64,000 nt of DNA, from the NCBI GenBank assembly GCA_016789955.1, contig JAEUPB010000039.1, forward strand, positions 45,588-109,587, given 5' to 3'. The position numbers and the translations under genes are program-made. Under the pieces are notes generated by a model. The model was not told the origin of the DNA. It did no database searches and saw only the letters and a list, made by a program, of their open reading frames with translations. Positions 1 through 8,344 of the stretch are shown piece after piece; position 1 is the first letter of the stretch, and every line of letters begins with the position of its first letter. The DNA comes from Rubrivivax sp. (lineage in GTDB: Bacteria; Pseudomonadota; Gammaproteobacteria; Burkholderiales; Burkholderiaceae_C).

Positions 1-1367
1 GCGACGAGCTGCCCGCCGAGGTGCCGGTGCAGTGGGAACTGGCGCACGACGAGGCCTTCACGCGCATCGCCGCGCGCGGCACCGAGACCGCCCGCGCCGA
101 CGAAGCGCACTCGGTGCACGCCGAGCCGCGCGGCCTGGAACCTGCGCGGGGCTACTGGTACCGCTTCCAGGCGCTGGGCCAGCGCAGCGCCACCGGGCGG
201 ACGCGCACGGCGCCGGGCCCCGGCGACGAGGTGCGCCGCTTCACGTTCGCCACCGCGAGCTGCCAGCGCTACGAGCACGGCCACTACGCGGCCTGGCGCG
301 ACGTGGCCGGGTCGCCGCCGGACCTCGTGCTGTTCCTCGGCGACTACATCTACGAGTACGCCGCCAACCCGCGCGCCCTGCGCACCACGCACGGCGGCCG
401 CACCGAAGACCTGCCCGCGTACCGGCAGCGCTACGCCGACTACAAGGCCGACCCGCACTTGCAGGCCGCGCACGCGACCGCGCCGTGGATCCTGATCTGG
501 GACGACCACGAGGCGGAGAACGACTACGCCGGCCTGCTCGGCGAGCGCCGCCAGCCGAACTTCGAGGCACAGCGCGCCGCCGCCTACCGCGCGTGGTGGG
601 AGCACCAGCCGGTGCCGCGCGCGATGAAGCCCGTGGGCCCCGACGCGCGCATCCACGGCAGCCTCGACTGGGGGCGCCTGGCGCGCATCGTCACGCTCGA
701 CGACCGCCAGTACCGCGACGCGCAGGTCTGCCCGCGCCCCGGCCGCCCCGGCGGTTCCGCGTTCCCGATGCTGGCCGACTGTCCGCAGCTGCTCGAACCG
801 GCGCGCACGCTGCTCGGCCGCGAGCAGGAAGCGTGGCTCGCCGGCCAGTGGAGTCGCGAGCACCGGTGGAACCTGCTCGCGCAGCAGACGCTGATGGCAC
901 GCTGCTCGCGCACCGCGCCGTGGGTGGAGGGGAAGCGCGCCGGCCAGTACTGGACCGACGGCTGGGACGGCTACCCCGGCGCGCGCGAACGGCTGCTGCG
1001 CGGGATGATCGAGGCACGTGCCGCGGGGCCGGTGGTGCTCGGCGGCGACGTGCACGGCAATTTCGTCGCCGACTTGAAGGTGGACTACGACGACGAACGC
1101 GGCGCCGTGGTGGCCAGCGAGTTCTGCGGTACGTCGATCACCTCCGACGGCGGCCCGCAGAGGCTCGTCGACGAACTGCGCCCGCACAACCCGCACCTGC
1201 ACCACGCGCGGGTCGACGAGCGTGGCACGACGCGCTTCGTGCTCGAACCCGGCCGGCTGCAGGCCGAGCTGCGCGTGGTCGAGGATCCGAAGCGCGCCGA
1301 CAGCCCGGTGCGCAGCGGCGGGCGCTACGCCGTCGAGCAGGCCAAGCCGGGCGTGCAGCGGGCCTGA
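1..1367 (+). CDS. PhoD-like alkaline phosphatase, 5' truncated
   Basis: The frame is open from the window edge (first full codon at base 3), so the start and signal peptide lie upstream. The first visible part is the end of the beta-sandwich PhoD_N domain, closing at GRTRTAP near base 200. The metallophosphatase domain follows, with TASCQRY near 255, GDYIYEY at 336-360, WDDHEAEND at 498-524 and GGDVHGNF at 1041-1064, the usual metal-binding blocks of PhoD enzymes. PhoD proteins are Tat-exported phosphomonoesterases/diesterases that free phosphate outside the cytoplasm. The downstream lipoprotein gene begins 17 bases after the stop. An internal GTG at 21 is not a credible start because the domain continues upstream of it. 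Confidence 0.93.
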   Translation, partial: DELPAEVPVQWELAHDEAFTRIAARGTETARADEAHSVHAEPRGLEPARGYWYRFQALGQRSATGRTRTAPGPGDEVRRFTFATASCQRYEHGHYAAWRDVAGSPPDLVLFLGDYIYEYAANPRALRTTHGGRTEDLPAYRQRYADYKADPHLQAAHATAPWILIWDDHEAENDYAGLLGERRQPNFEAQRAAAYRAWWEHQPVPRAMKPVGPDARIHGSLDWGRLARIVTLDDRQYRDAQVCPRPGRPGGSAFPMLADCPQLLEPARTLLGREQEAWLAGQWSREHRWNLLAQQTLMARCSRTAPWVEGKRAGQYWTDGWDGYPGARERLLRGMIEARAAGPVVLGGDVHGNFVADLKVDYDDERGAVVASEFCGTSITSDGGPQRLVDELRPHNPHLHHARVDERGTTRFVLEPGRLQAELRVVEDPKRADSPVRSGGRYAVEQAKPGVQRA

Positions 1368-1384
1368 GACGGGTACCGCCTCCG

Positions 1385-3760
1385 ATGCGAGCCCTGCACC
1401 GACTCGCACCGGGCCTCGCAGCCCTGGCACTGCTCGCGTCGTGCGGCGGCGGCGGCGACGCCCCGCCACGCTCGACGCCGGCCAGCGGCGCCACGGCCTT
1501 CCGCGACGCCGTGCAGCTCGCGATCAGCGGCAGCCCGCGCCGCACGCGACTGGCCGTGGCGTCTGCGGCGGCCACGGCCGTCGATCCGATCGAGGCGGCC
1601 GAGCAGCTGCTCGACTTTGCCGAAGCCAGCTTCCCCGAGCTGTTCCCGGGCCCGCAGGCCAGCGCCGACCTCGCCGGCTACCGCTACCGGTACTACCCGG
1701 CCACCGGCCTCTACCTCGGCGTGCGCGACGGCCAGGTCCATGGGCTCGGCGGCGCCTTCGGCAGCGAGGTGGTGGGCTTCGGTCCGCTCACGCAGTTCAT
1801 CACGCCGGCATCGCCGCCCGCGCCATGCGCCGATGCCGACGCCGCCTCCGACACGCACCTGACGCGCCGCGCGTCGGTGGGGCGCAGCGCCACGCTGCTG
1901 GTGATGGGCTGCCGCGGCGCCGTGGCCTCGGCGCAATGGCGGCAGCTCGCCGGGCCGGCCGTGCCGCTGGTGTCGGCGCGCGGGCAGGCGCTGTCGTTCG
2001 TTCCCGATGGCGCCGGCACCTACCGGTTCGCGGTCGACTATGTCGATGCCGCCGGCGACTCACGCAGCGCCACGCTGGCGCTGCCGGTGGCCGACGCCTC
2101 CCCGTCACGCGCACGGCTGGCGCTGCGCACCAACCCGACCGTGCGCATGGGCGGGCCGGTGTCGGTGCGCGCCTGGCCGCAGGCAGCCGATGGCGACGCG
2201 GTCTCGTCGATCGCCTGGGCGCAGCTCGAAGGCCCGGCGGTGACGCTGGACACGACCGACGACCACGTCGCCCACTTCACCGCGCCGCAGGTGGCGGCCG
2301 ACACGCTGATCCGGCTGCGCGCCACCGTCACCACGGCCGCCGGCGACAGCGCGCTCGACGAGGTGGCGGTGCTCGTCGAGCGCCACGCGCAGGCACCGGC
2401 GGGCGACCCCTATGCGCTGTGGAGCGGCGAGCACCTGGAGCGCGTCCACCCGCACGACCCCGCCAGCCGCCACGCCGCCAACCTCGAGCGCTGCTCGTAC
2501 TCGACGAGCCAATATGCCTCGGGCGCGCGCTACAACCTGTGCACGCTCGGCACGCTCCCCTTCCTCGGCCAGGAGACCTTCGGCGCGCTGCCCACGGTGG
2601 AGCAGGTGATGGACCGCGTGCTCGTCTCGCACGACTGGATGGGCCGCAACTTCGAGGCCTTCCTGCGCGAGCACGACCGCGAGGGCGACTTCCGCCGCAT
2701 GCTGCAGAGCGTGACGACGATCGTGATCGGGTCGCGCATCCGGCCGTCGTACCACTACGCGGGCACCGGCGCGATCTACCTCGACGCCGACAGCTTCTGG
2801 ATCACGCCCGAGGAACGCGACACGCTCAACGAGCGGCCCGACTACCGCTCCACCTTCGACGACGGGCTGCAGTTCGACAACCTGTGGCGCTACGTGCGCG
2901 GCAACCGGAGCCTGTTCCTGTTCGACGACCCGCGGCAGCGCGTGACGCGCAGCATCGATCGCGTGCGCGACGAGGCGGCGCCGCTGATGTACCACGAGCT
3001 CGGGCACGCGCTGGACTACCTGCCGCCGACCTCGTACGCGGCGGTGTCCGACCGGCTGTCGGCATGGTCCAACCTGTACAACCGCATGGTGCGCTACGAG
3101 CTGGCCTCGGACGCGCTGGCCGCGCAGCACCCGCTGGCCTCGGCCGAGATGAAGGCGCTGGCGCAGGTGGCCTACCGCGGCGAGACGGCCACCGATGCGC
3201 AGAGGGCCTACACGCCGGAGCAGGTGGCCGGCTACTTCGCGCCCGACCTCGCCACCGACGACTACGCCTACACCTCGCAGTTCGAGGACCTGGCGATGAC
3301 GCTGGAGGAGCTGCTGATGGCGTCGCGTCTCGGCGTGCAGCGCGACGTGGCCTACAGCGGCAAGATCGGCGACGAAGACACCTCGACGACGATCATCGTG
3401 CGCTGGGGCCAGCGCGGGCGCGTCGGCGAGGCGGCGATCCGGCCCAAGGCGCGCGAGATCGCGCGGCAGCTCGTGCCGTGGTTCGATCCGGCCGAGGTCG
3501 ATCGGCTGGCGGCACCTCTGGCGCTGCGCGCCGGCGAGTCGTGGCGCGCCAACCTGGGCGCGCCGTCGCTGCTGCGCCAGCCTCTGCGCGCCGAGCCGCG
3601 CTGGCTCGAGGCATGGCGAATGCGGCATGAACTGCGCCGCATCGCCGACCAGCGGCGCGCGGCGCAGCGCGCGTTGCCGCTGCCGCCGCCCGATGTGGCC
3701 GCGCCGCCGTGGGCGCGGCAGATCAGTCGCCCGCGGCCGGCTGGCCTCCGGCCGCGCTGA
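1385..3760 (+). CDS. Large lipoprotein with HELGH metallopeptidase motif
   Basis: 791 residues. The start at 1385 gives a type II signal peptide with lipobox LLASC followed by a glycine run, so it is a lipoprotein. Residues about 60-140 form a YRYYP-x-TGxYLGV module often seen in Burkholderiales surface proteins. Two Ig/PKD-like stretches follow (about 150-340). The C-terminal half carries HELGH at about residues 537-541 and a later QFEDLAMTLEELL helix that could supply the third zinc ligand, as in gluzincins. The substrate is unknown. The last 38 bases overlap the 3' end of the convergent MFS gene. The family is not recognised; peptidase activity is inferred from the motif only. Confidence 0.85.
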   Translation: MRALHRLAPGLAALALLASCGGGGDAPPRSTPASGATAFRDAVQLAISGSPRRTRLAVASAAATAVDPIEAAEQLLDFAEASFPELFPGPQASADLAGYRYRYYPATGLYLGVRDGQVHGLGGAFGSEVVGFGPLTQFITPASPPAPCADADAASDTHLTRRASVGRSATLLVMGCRGAVASAQWRQLAGPAVPLVSARGQALSFVPDGAGTYRFAVDYVDAAGDSRSATLALPVADASPSRARLALRTNPTVRMGGPVSVRAWPQAADGDAVSSIAWAQLEGPAVTLDTTDDHVAHFTAPQVAADTLIRLRATVTTAAGDSALDEVAVLVERHAQAPAGDPYALWSGEHLERVHPHDPASRHAANLERCSYSTSQYASGARYNLCTLGTLPFLGQETFGALPTVEQVMDRVLVSHDWMGRNFEAFLREHDREGDFRRMLQSVTTIVIGSRIRPSYHYAGTGAIYLDADSFWITPEERDTLNERPDYRSTFDDGLQFDNLWRYVRGNRSLFLFDDPRQRVTRSIDRVRDEAAPLMYHELGHALDYLPPTSYAAVSDRLSAWSNLYNRMVRYELASDALAAQHPLASAEMKALAQVAYRGETATDAQRAYTPEQVAGYFAPDLATDDYAYTSQFEDLAMTLEELLMASRLGVQRDVAYSGKIGDEDTSTTIIVRWGQRGRVGEAAIRPKAREIARQLVPWFDPAEVDRLAAPLALRAGESWRANLGAPSLLRQPLRAEPRWLEAWRMRHELRRIADQRRAAQRALPLPPPDVAAPPWARQISRPRPAGLRPR

Positions 3761-4925
3761 CGCCGCCGGCGGGGCGCTCGCCCGGCAGGGCCGACAGCAC
3801 GGCCGCGGTGAACAGCGCCACGCCGGCCATCGCGGCGAACAGCGTGCCGAAGCCCGCGGCCTTCACCGCCGGCCCCAGCGCCCACACCGCCGCCGAACTG
3901 ATGGCCAGCGAGATCGCCAGCCGCAGCCCGGCCACGCGGCTGCGCATGCGGTCGTCGACGTAGCGCACGATGGTGGCGTCGGTGAACGGGATCGCGCCGA
4001 AGATGAAGATCATCGAACCCAGCAGCGCGAGCCAAGCCCACCAGCCCTGCGCCGTGGCGGCGAGCGCCAGCATCGGCACCTGCACCAGCACCACCACCAG
4101 CCACAGCGGCTTGAGCGGGTAGCGGTCGATCAGCCGCCCCACCACCACCTGCGCCACCGAGGCCACCGCGTAGACGGCGCCCAGCAGCAGCCCGAGCGTG
4201 GACGGGTCGGTGACGATCGCCGAGAGCCGTTCGCCCAGCATCTGCCCGTTGCCGTTGGTCGTGAGGTTGAAGATCAGCCCGCTCGAGGCGTTGGCCAGCG
4301 TCATCACCGCCAGCACGCGCAGCAGCGCCGGGCGCGACAGCGACACCGCGGCCTTCTTCGTGCGCTGCGCCGGTGGCTCGGTCTCGCGCGGCGCCACGCG
4401 CCAGAACACCGCGCCGGCCACCAGGCACAGCACGCCCGGCACCGCGAACGCCGCGCGCCAGCCGGCGTGCTCGACGAGGAAGCCGGTGACCACCGCTGCC
4501 GCCGCGATGCCCAGGTTGCCGGACAAGCCGTTGACGCCGATCGCCGCACCCGGGTTGGCCGCCTTCTGCACGAGCATCGGGATGCCCACCGGGTGGTAGA
4601 TGGCCGAGAAGGTGCCCATCAGCGTGAGCGCCGCGGCCAGCGTCCACGGGCCGGTGGTGGCGGCGATCAGCAGCGCCGAGAGCCCCATGCCGGCGAAGAA
4701 CACCAGCATCATCTGCCGCCGCCCCCATTGGTCGCCGAACTTGCCCGCGGGCAGCGAGCCCAGGCCGAACATCAGGAACGCGCCGGCGCCGTACGGCATC
4801 AGGTCTTCCCAGCGCGCGAGGCCGAAGTCCTGCGCGATCGCAGCCACCGCGGTGGCGAAGATCAGCAGGAACAAGTGGTCGAACGCGTGCGCGATGTTCA
4901 GCAGCAGCGAGAGGGATCGGCTCAT
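3723..4925 (-). CDS. MFS transporter
   Basis: 400 residues with about 12 hydrophobic segments and a major-facilitator fold. The conserved loop after helix 2 reads GKFGDQWGRRQMM, the MFS signature D-x(2)-GRR. The N-terminus (NIAHAFDHLFLLIFATAVAAI) resembles the sugar/metabolite MFS proteins that carry an HxxDH-like first helix. Substrate cannot be told from sequence. It is convergent with the lipoprotein gene and overlaps its last 38 bases; the start is only 63 bases from the divergent AEC transporter gene, so their promoters share that short space. Confidence 0.9.
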   Translation of the reverse strand: MSRSLSLLLNIAHAFDHLFLLIFATAVAAIAQDFGLARWEDLMPYGAGAFLMFGLGSLPAGKFGDQWGRRQMMLVFFAGMGLSALLIAATTGPWTLAAALTLMGTFSAIYHPVGIPMLVQKAANPGAAIGVNGLSGNLGIAAAAVVTGFLVEHAGWRAAFAVPGVLCLVAGAVFWRVAPRETEPPAQRTKKAAVSLSRPALLRVLAVMTLANASSGLIFNLTTNGNGQMLGERLSAIVTDPSTLGLLLGAVYAVASVAQVVVGRLIDRYPLKPLWLVVVLVQVPMLALAATAQGWWAWLALLGSMIFIFGAIPFTDATIVRYVDDRMRSRVAGLRLAISLAISSAAVWALGPAVKAAGFGTLFAAMAGVALFTAAVLSALPGERPAGGVSAAGGQPAAGD

Positions 4926-4988
4926 CGCGCGATGCTAGGACGGAACGCGCGTGGCCGCAGTGCTCCGCGGCGAGAATCGGCGCCGCCG

Positions 4989-5963
4989 ATGCAGCCGATC
5001 CTCGCCGTCACCATCCCCTTCTTCGCGCTGGTCCTGTGCGGGTACCTGGCCGGGCGCCAGCACGTGCTGCCCGAGAGCGCGATCCCGGGGCTGAACGTCT
5101 TCGTCCTGTACTTCGCGCTGCCGTGCATGCTGTTCCGCTTCGGCGCGCAGACGCCGGTGCTCGAGCTGCTGAGCCCCGCGGTGCTGGGCGTGTGGCTGGT
5201 GTCGGCGCTGCTGATCGTGTTCGTCACCGTGGCCACCACGCTCGGGCCGAAGGTGCCGATGAAGGATGCCGCCTTCGGCGCGCTGGTTGCCGCGTTTCCG
5301 AACACCGGCTTCATGGGCGTGCCGCTGATGGTGGCACTGGTGGGTTCGGCCGCCGCGGCGCCGATGATCGCCACGATCCTCGCCGACATCTTCGTGACCA
5401 GTTCGCTGTGCATCGGCCTGGCGCAGCTAGGCGGCCGCGACAGCACGCGTGCCGAGGTGGTGAGGCGCGTGCTGCGCGGCACGCTCGTGAACCCGCTGCC
5501 GTGGGCCATCGCGCTGGGCGGCGTGTTCTCGGTGATGGGTTGGCGGCTGTGGGGCCCGCTGGACGCAGCGGTGAAGATGCTCGGCGACGCCGCGTCGCCG
5601 GCGGCCCTGTTCACGATCGGCGCCGTGCTGTGGCGCTCGGGCCTGCACGCGCACACGCGCACGCCGGCGCGCCGCTTCCTGCCGGTGGCGCTGGTGAAGC
5701 TGGCGATCCACCCGCTGCTGGTGGCGGCACTCGGCGCGGTGGCGATCCAGCTGCAGCTCGGCCTCACGACCTTCCAGCTGACGATGATGATCCTCACCGC
5801 CGCGCTGCCCAGCGCCAGCAACGTGGCGATGCTGGCCGAGCGCTACGGCGCCGACAACGGCCGCATCGCGCGCATCATCATGACGAGCACCGTGCTCGCC
5901 TTCGCGAGCTTCACGCTGCTGGCCTGGGCGCTGGGCGTGCAGCCGCGCCTGCCGTCGCCGTGA
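4989..5963 (+). CDS. AEC family transporter (auxin efflux carrier type)
   Basis: 324 residues, about ten transmembrane helices in two halves. The opening ILAVTIPFFALVLCGYLAGR and the NVFVLYFALPCMLF segment are typical of the bacterial AEC/malonate-transporter-like permeases, as is the AALPSASNVAMLAERYG block near residue 280. Such proteins move small organic acids or act as uncharacterised efflux permeases. The ATG at 4989 is chosen because the membrane fold starts there; the frame is open far upstream but only as an antisense shadow of the MFS gene. It is divergent to the MFS gene and followed after 35 bases by a small secreted protein. Confidence 0.9.
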   Translation: MQPILAVTIPFFALVLCGYLAGRQHVLPESAIPGLNVFVLYFALPCMLFRFGAQTPVLELLSPAVLGVWLVSALLIVFVTVATTLGPKVPMKDAAFGALVAAFPNTGFMGVPLMVALVGSAAAAPMIATILADIFVTSSLCIGLAQLGGRDSTRAEVVRRVLRGTLVNPLPWAIALGGVFSVMGWRLWGPLDAAVKMLGDAASPAALFTIGAVLWRSGLHAHTRTPARRFLPVALVKLAIHPLLVAALGAVAIQLQLGLTTFQLTMMILTAALPSASNVAMLAERYGADNGRIARIIMTSTVLAFASFTLLAWALGVQPRLPSP

Positions 5964-5998
5964 AGGCCGCTCCCACACGAACCTCCGAGGTCCTCTCC

Positions 5999-6307
5999 AT
6001 GCACACCCCGCCACGATGGGCCGGCCTGCTGCTCGCATCGGCACTCGCGCTGCCGGCCGCCGCCGAAGGCCTGAGCTGCGAGACGCTGCGCGAGCAGATC
6101 GGCGCGAAGATCCGCGCCGGCGGCGTTTCGCAGTTCACGCTGGTCATTGCCGAACAGTCGGCCAAGGTGGAGGGCCGCGTGGTGGGCAGCTGCGGGCGCG
6201 GCAGCCGCAAGATCGTCTACACCGCCGGCAAGGGCAGCAGCGGCGACGCGATCCTCACCGAGTGCAAGGACGGCACGGTGTCGGTGGGCGGACGCTGCGG
6301 GCGGTAG
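5999..6307 (+). CDS. Small secreted protein, DUF1161-like
   Basis: 102 residues with a signal peptide ending near ALPAAAEG. The mature part begins SCETLREQIGAKIRAGGV, then FTLVIAE, VVGSCGRGSRKIVY and a closing ECKDGTVSVGG, the arrangement of the DUF1161 family of short periplasmic proteins with conserved cysteines (three cysteine positions in the mature chain plus one near the end). Function of the family is not known. A GAGG ribosome-binding site sits just ahead of the ATG at 5999. It may be cotranscribed with the AEC gene 35 bases upstream. Confidence 0.8.
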   Translation: MHTPPRWAGLLLASALALPAAAEGLSCETLREQIGAKIRAGGVSQFTLVIAEQSAKVEGRVVGSCGRGSRKIVYTAGKGSSGDAILTECKDGTVSVGGRCGR

Positions 6308-6331
6308 CGGCGCGGGCGGCGGGCGTTCGCG

Positions 6332-6835
6332 TCAGGCCGGCGGTGCGTGCCGGTACACCGCCGCGGTGCTGCCGAGGAAGTCGATCTCGCGGTCGAGCAT
6401 GGCACCCAGCCGCAGTGCCAGCGCCACCGAGCGCGTGTTGTCGGGGCGGATCAGGCTGATCAGCTCGTCGCGGCCCAGTTCGCTGCGGCCCACTTCGATG
6501 GCCGCGCGGCAGGCCTCGTAGGCGAGGCTGCGGCCCCAGAACTCGCGCGCCAGCAGCCAGCTCAGCTCGCACCCGGGCCAGCCCTCGGGTTCGAGGAATC
6601 CGGCGCGGCCGACGAGCCGGCCGTCCTCGCGCGACTCCAGCGCCCAGGTGCCGTGGCCCAGCAGCGCCCACTGGCCGCAGAACATCGCCAGGTGCCGCCA
6701 GGCCACGTCGCGCGCCACCGCGCCGCCGCTGCCGATGTGGCGCATCACCTCCTCGTCGGCGCACATCGCGGCGTAGGCGTCGAGGTCGGACTGGCGGAAC
6801 GGCCGCAGCTTCAGGCGTTCGGTGAGGACGATCAT
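6332..6835 (-). CDS. GNAT family N-acetyltransferase
   Basis: 167 residues of the RimJ/RimL-like GNAT group. It starts IVLTERLKLRPFRQSDLDAYAAM, a common opening of this subfamily, and has the acetyl-CoA region around WGRSLAYEACRAAIE and the PDNTRSVALALRLGA helix near the C-terminus. Substrate is unknown; relatives acetylate protein N-termini, amino acids or antibiotics. An alternative ATG at 6865 would add ten residues, but the family normally begins at the later one. Divergent from the glutathione transferase gene, and convergent with the DUF1161 gene 24 bases away. Confidence 0.87.
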   Translation of the reverse strand: MIVLTERLKLRPFRQSDLDAYAAMCADEEVMRHIGSGGAVARDVAWRHLAMFCGQWALLGHGTWALESREDGRLVGRAGFLEPEGWPGCELSWLLAREFWGRSLAYEACRAAIEVGRSELGRDELISLIRPDNTRSVALALRLGAMLDREIDFLGSTAAVYRHAPPA

Positions 6836-6913
6836 CGGAAGAATCTCGGGGTCGTGTTCGCGCATATCGTGCGAGGGCCTGCATTCTGATCGCCGCCGCA
6901 AGGAGAAGACCGC

Positions 6914-7564
6914 ATGATCACCCTGCACTACCACCCGAGCAATGCGAGCTTCGCGCCGCACGTGCTGCTGCGCGAGATCGGCGTGCCGTTCGAGCTGGCC
7001 CATGTCGACCGAGACCACGACGCGCACAAGGCGCCGGCCTACCTGAAGCTCAACCCCAACGGGCTGATCCCGGTGCTGGTGGATGGCAGCCTGGTGCTGT
7101 ACGAGACCGCCGCAATCTGCCTGCACCTGGCCGATGCGCACCCGGCTGCGGCCCTCGCCCCGGCCCTGGGCACGGCCGAGCGCGCGCACTGCTACAAGTG
7201 GCTCGCGTGGATGACCAACACGCTGCAGGCCACGCTGATCGCCTACTTCTATCCGGAGCGCTGGGTCGACGACGGCAACGCCGCCGGCGCCGCGCAGGTG
7301 CGCGCGCACGCGATGGCCAAGGTGCACGGCCACCTGCAGCAGCTCGACGACCAGCTCGCCGCGCACGGCCAGCCATGGCTGCTGGGTGCGCAGTACTCAG
7401 CGGCCGACCCCTACGCCTTCATGCTGTGCCGCTGGACGCGCGGCTTCGCGAGCCGCCCCGCGCGCGAGTTCCCGCACCTCGCGCCGTACCTGCAGCGCAT
7501 GGTCGAGCGGCCGGCGGTGCGGCGGGCGATCGAGGTCGAGGAGCTGAAGCCGCCGCTGTACTGA
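6914..7564 (+). CDS. Glutathione S-transferase family protein
   Basis: 216 residues. An N-terminal thioredoxin-like domain (HYHPSNASFAPHVLLREIGVPFEL, then LKLNPNGLIPVLVDG and the YETAAICLHLAD block that binds the gamma-glutamyl group) is followed by an all-helical C-terminal domain. The residue pattern near the start (PSNASFAP) matches the beta-class/YfcF-like bacterial enzymes in which Ser or Cys can replace the catalytic Tyr. AGGAGAAG lies nine bases ahead of the ATG. Likely cytosolic, with a role in conjugation or reduction of electrophiles; the actual substrate is not visible. Confidence 0.92.
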   Translation: MITLHYHPSNASFAPHVLLREIGVPFELAHVDRDHDAHKAPAYLKLNPNGLIPVLVDGSLVLYETAAICLHLADAHPAAALAPALGTAERAHCYKWLAWMTNTLQATLIAYFYPERWVDDGNAAGAAQVRAHAMAKVHGHLQQLDDQLAAHGQPWLLGAQYSAADPYAFMLCRWTRGFASRPAREFPHLAPYLQRMVERPAVRRAIEVEELKPPLY

Positions 7565-7593
7565 CCGCTGCGGCGCTGCACGCGCGTGGCGCG

Positions 7594-7941
7594 TCAGCCC
7601 ATCTTCACCGCGGTGCCGCTGACGGCCACCATCATCATGCCGTTGGCCTCGCCGAGCACCTCGTAGTCGAAGTCGATGCCGACGATGCCGTTGGCGCCGA
7701 GCTCCTTGGCCGCCTCGATCATGTCCTCCAGCGCGGCGTCGCGGGCACCGGAGAGCGCGCGCTCGTAGCCGCCGGCCCGCCCGCCGACCACGTCGCGGAC
7801 CGACGAGAACAGGTCGCGGAAGATGTTGGCGCCGATGATGGCTTCGCCGTTGACGATGCCGAGGTAGTGCTGCACCGCGCGCCGCTCGGGCACGATGGTG
7901 GCGAGCAGGAAGTCGGGATCCTTCTTCGAGAACCAGCCCAT
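7594..7941 (-). CDS. ybjQ: YbjQ family (UPF0145/DUF74) protein
   Basis: 115 residues. The core has ERRAVQHYLGIVNGEAIIGANIFRDLF and GANGIVGIDFDYEVLG followed by MMMVAVSGTAV, the hallmarks of the pentameric YbjQ fold. The family is called heavy-metal-binding by homology but the role is unproven. A 10-residue charged N-terminal extension (WFSKKDP) precedes the fold. It lies downstream of, and in the same direction as, the DUF1992 gene (28 bases between them), so it is probably the last gene of that operon. Confidence 0.88.
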   Translation of the reverse strand: MGWFSKKDPDFLLATIVPERRAVQHYLGIVNGEAIIGANIFRDLFSSVRDVVGGRAGGYERALSGARDAALEDMIEAAKELGANGIVGIDFDYEVLGEANGMMMVAVSGTAVKMG

Positions 7942-7969
7942 GTCATGTGCTCCCAGGCCGCGCGGGCCG

Positions 7970-8344
7970 TCACCAGGTTCCGCTCGAGCGCAGGTGCTCG
8001 AGCCGCAGCGCCAGCGCCTGCCGCTTCTCGGCGATGCGCTGCTGCAGCGCGCGCGCCGCGGCCGAGCCGGCCGGCATCGCGTCCAGCTCGGCCTGAAGCG
8101 CGGCGATCTCGCGCATCGCCTCCACCTCCGCGGGCACGACGCCGGCGTCCTTCAGGATCTTCATCGGCATCTTCAGCTCGTCGGGCGTCTCGGCATACCC
8201 GTCGCCGAGGTTCAGCGGCTTGCCATAGCTCGGCGCCGCCCGCAGCTCGCCGCTGTGCTGGGCCTCGGCCAGCTTGTGGCCGATCTCGTCGTCGAGCAGG
8301 CGCAGACGCTGCTCCTTCTTTTCCTGCGCCGAGGATTCACTCAT
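7970..8344 (-). CDS. DUF1992 (DnaJC28-like conserved region) protein
   Basis: 124 residues, mostly helical and charged. It contains LLDDEIGHKLAEAQHSGELRAAPSYGKPLNLGD followed by TPDELKMPMKILKDAGVVPAEVEAMREI, the signature of DUF1992, the domain shared with DNAJC28 of animals. No J domain is present. Function in bacteria is not established. Its start overlaps the stop of the TTC38-like gene by four bases (ATGA at 8341-8344), which indicates translational coupling of the two. Confidence 0.85.
   Translation of the reverse strand: MSESSAQEKKEQRLRLLDDEIGHKLAEAQHSGELRAAPSYGKPLNLGDGYAETPDELKMPMKILKDAGVVPAEVEAMREIAALQAELDAMPAGSAAARALQQRIAEKRQALALRLEHLRSSGTW

Noticed and set aside
2105-3628. Long antisense frame of 507 codons under the lipoprotein gene
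   Set aside because: It is a GC-rich shadow with His/Arg/Val-rich low-complexity translation, no start signal and no domain, opposite a gene with clear motifs.
6836-6865. Longer start of the GNAT gene at 6865
   Set aside because: The family begins at the Ile-Val-Leu-Thr-Glu-Arg-Leu segment and there is no better ribosome-binding site upstream; the longer start cannot be fully excluded.
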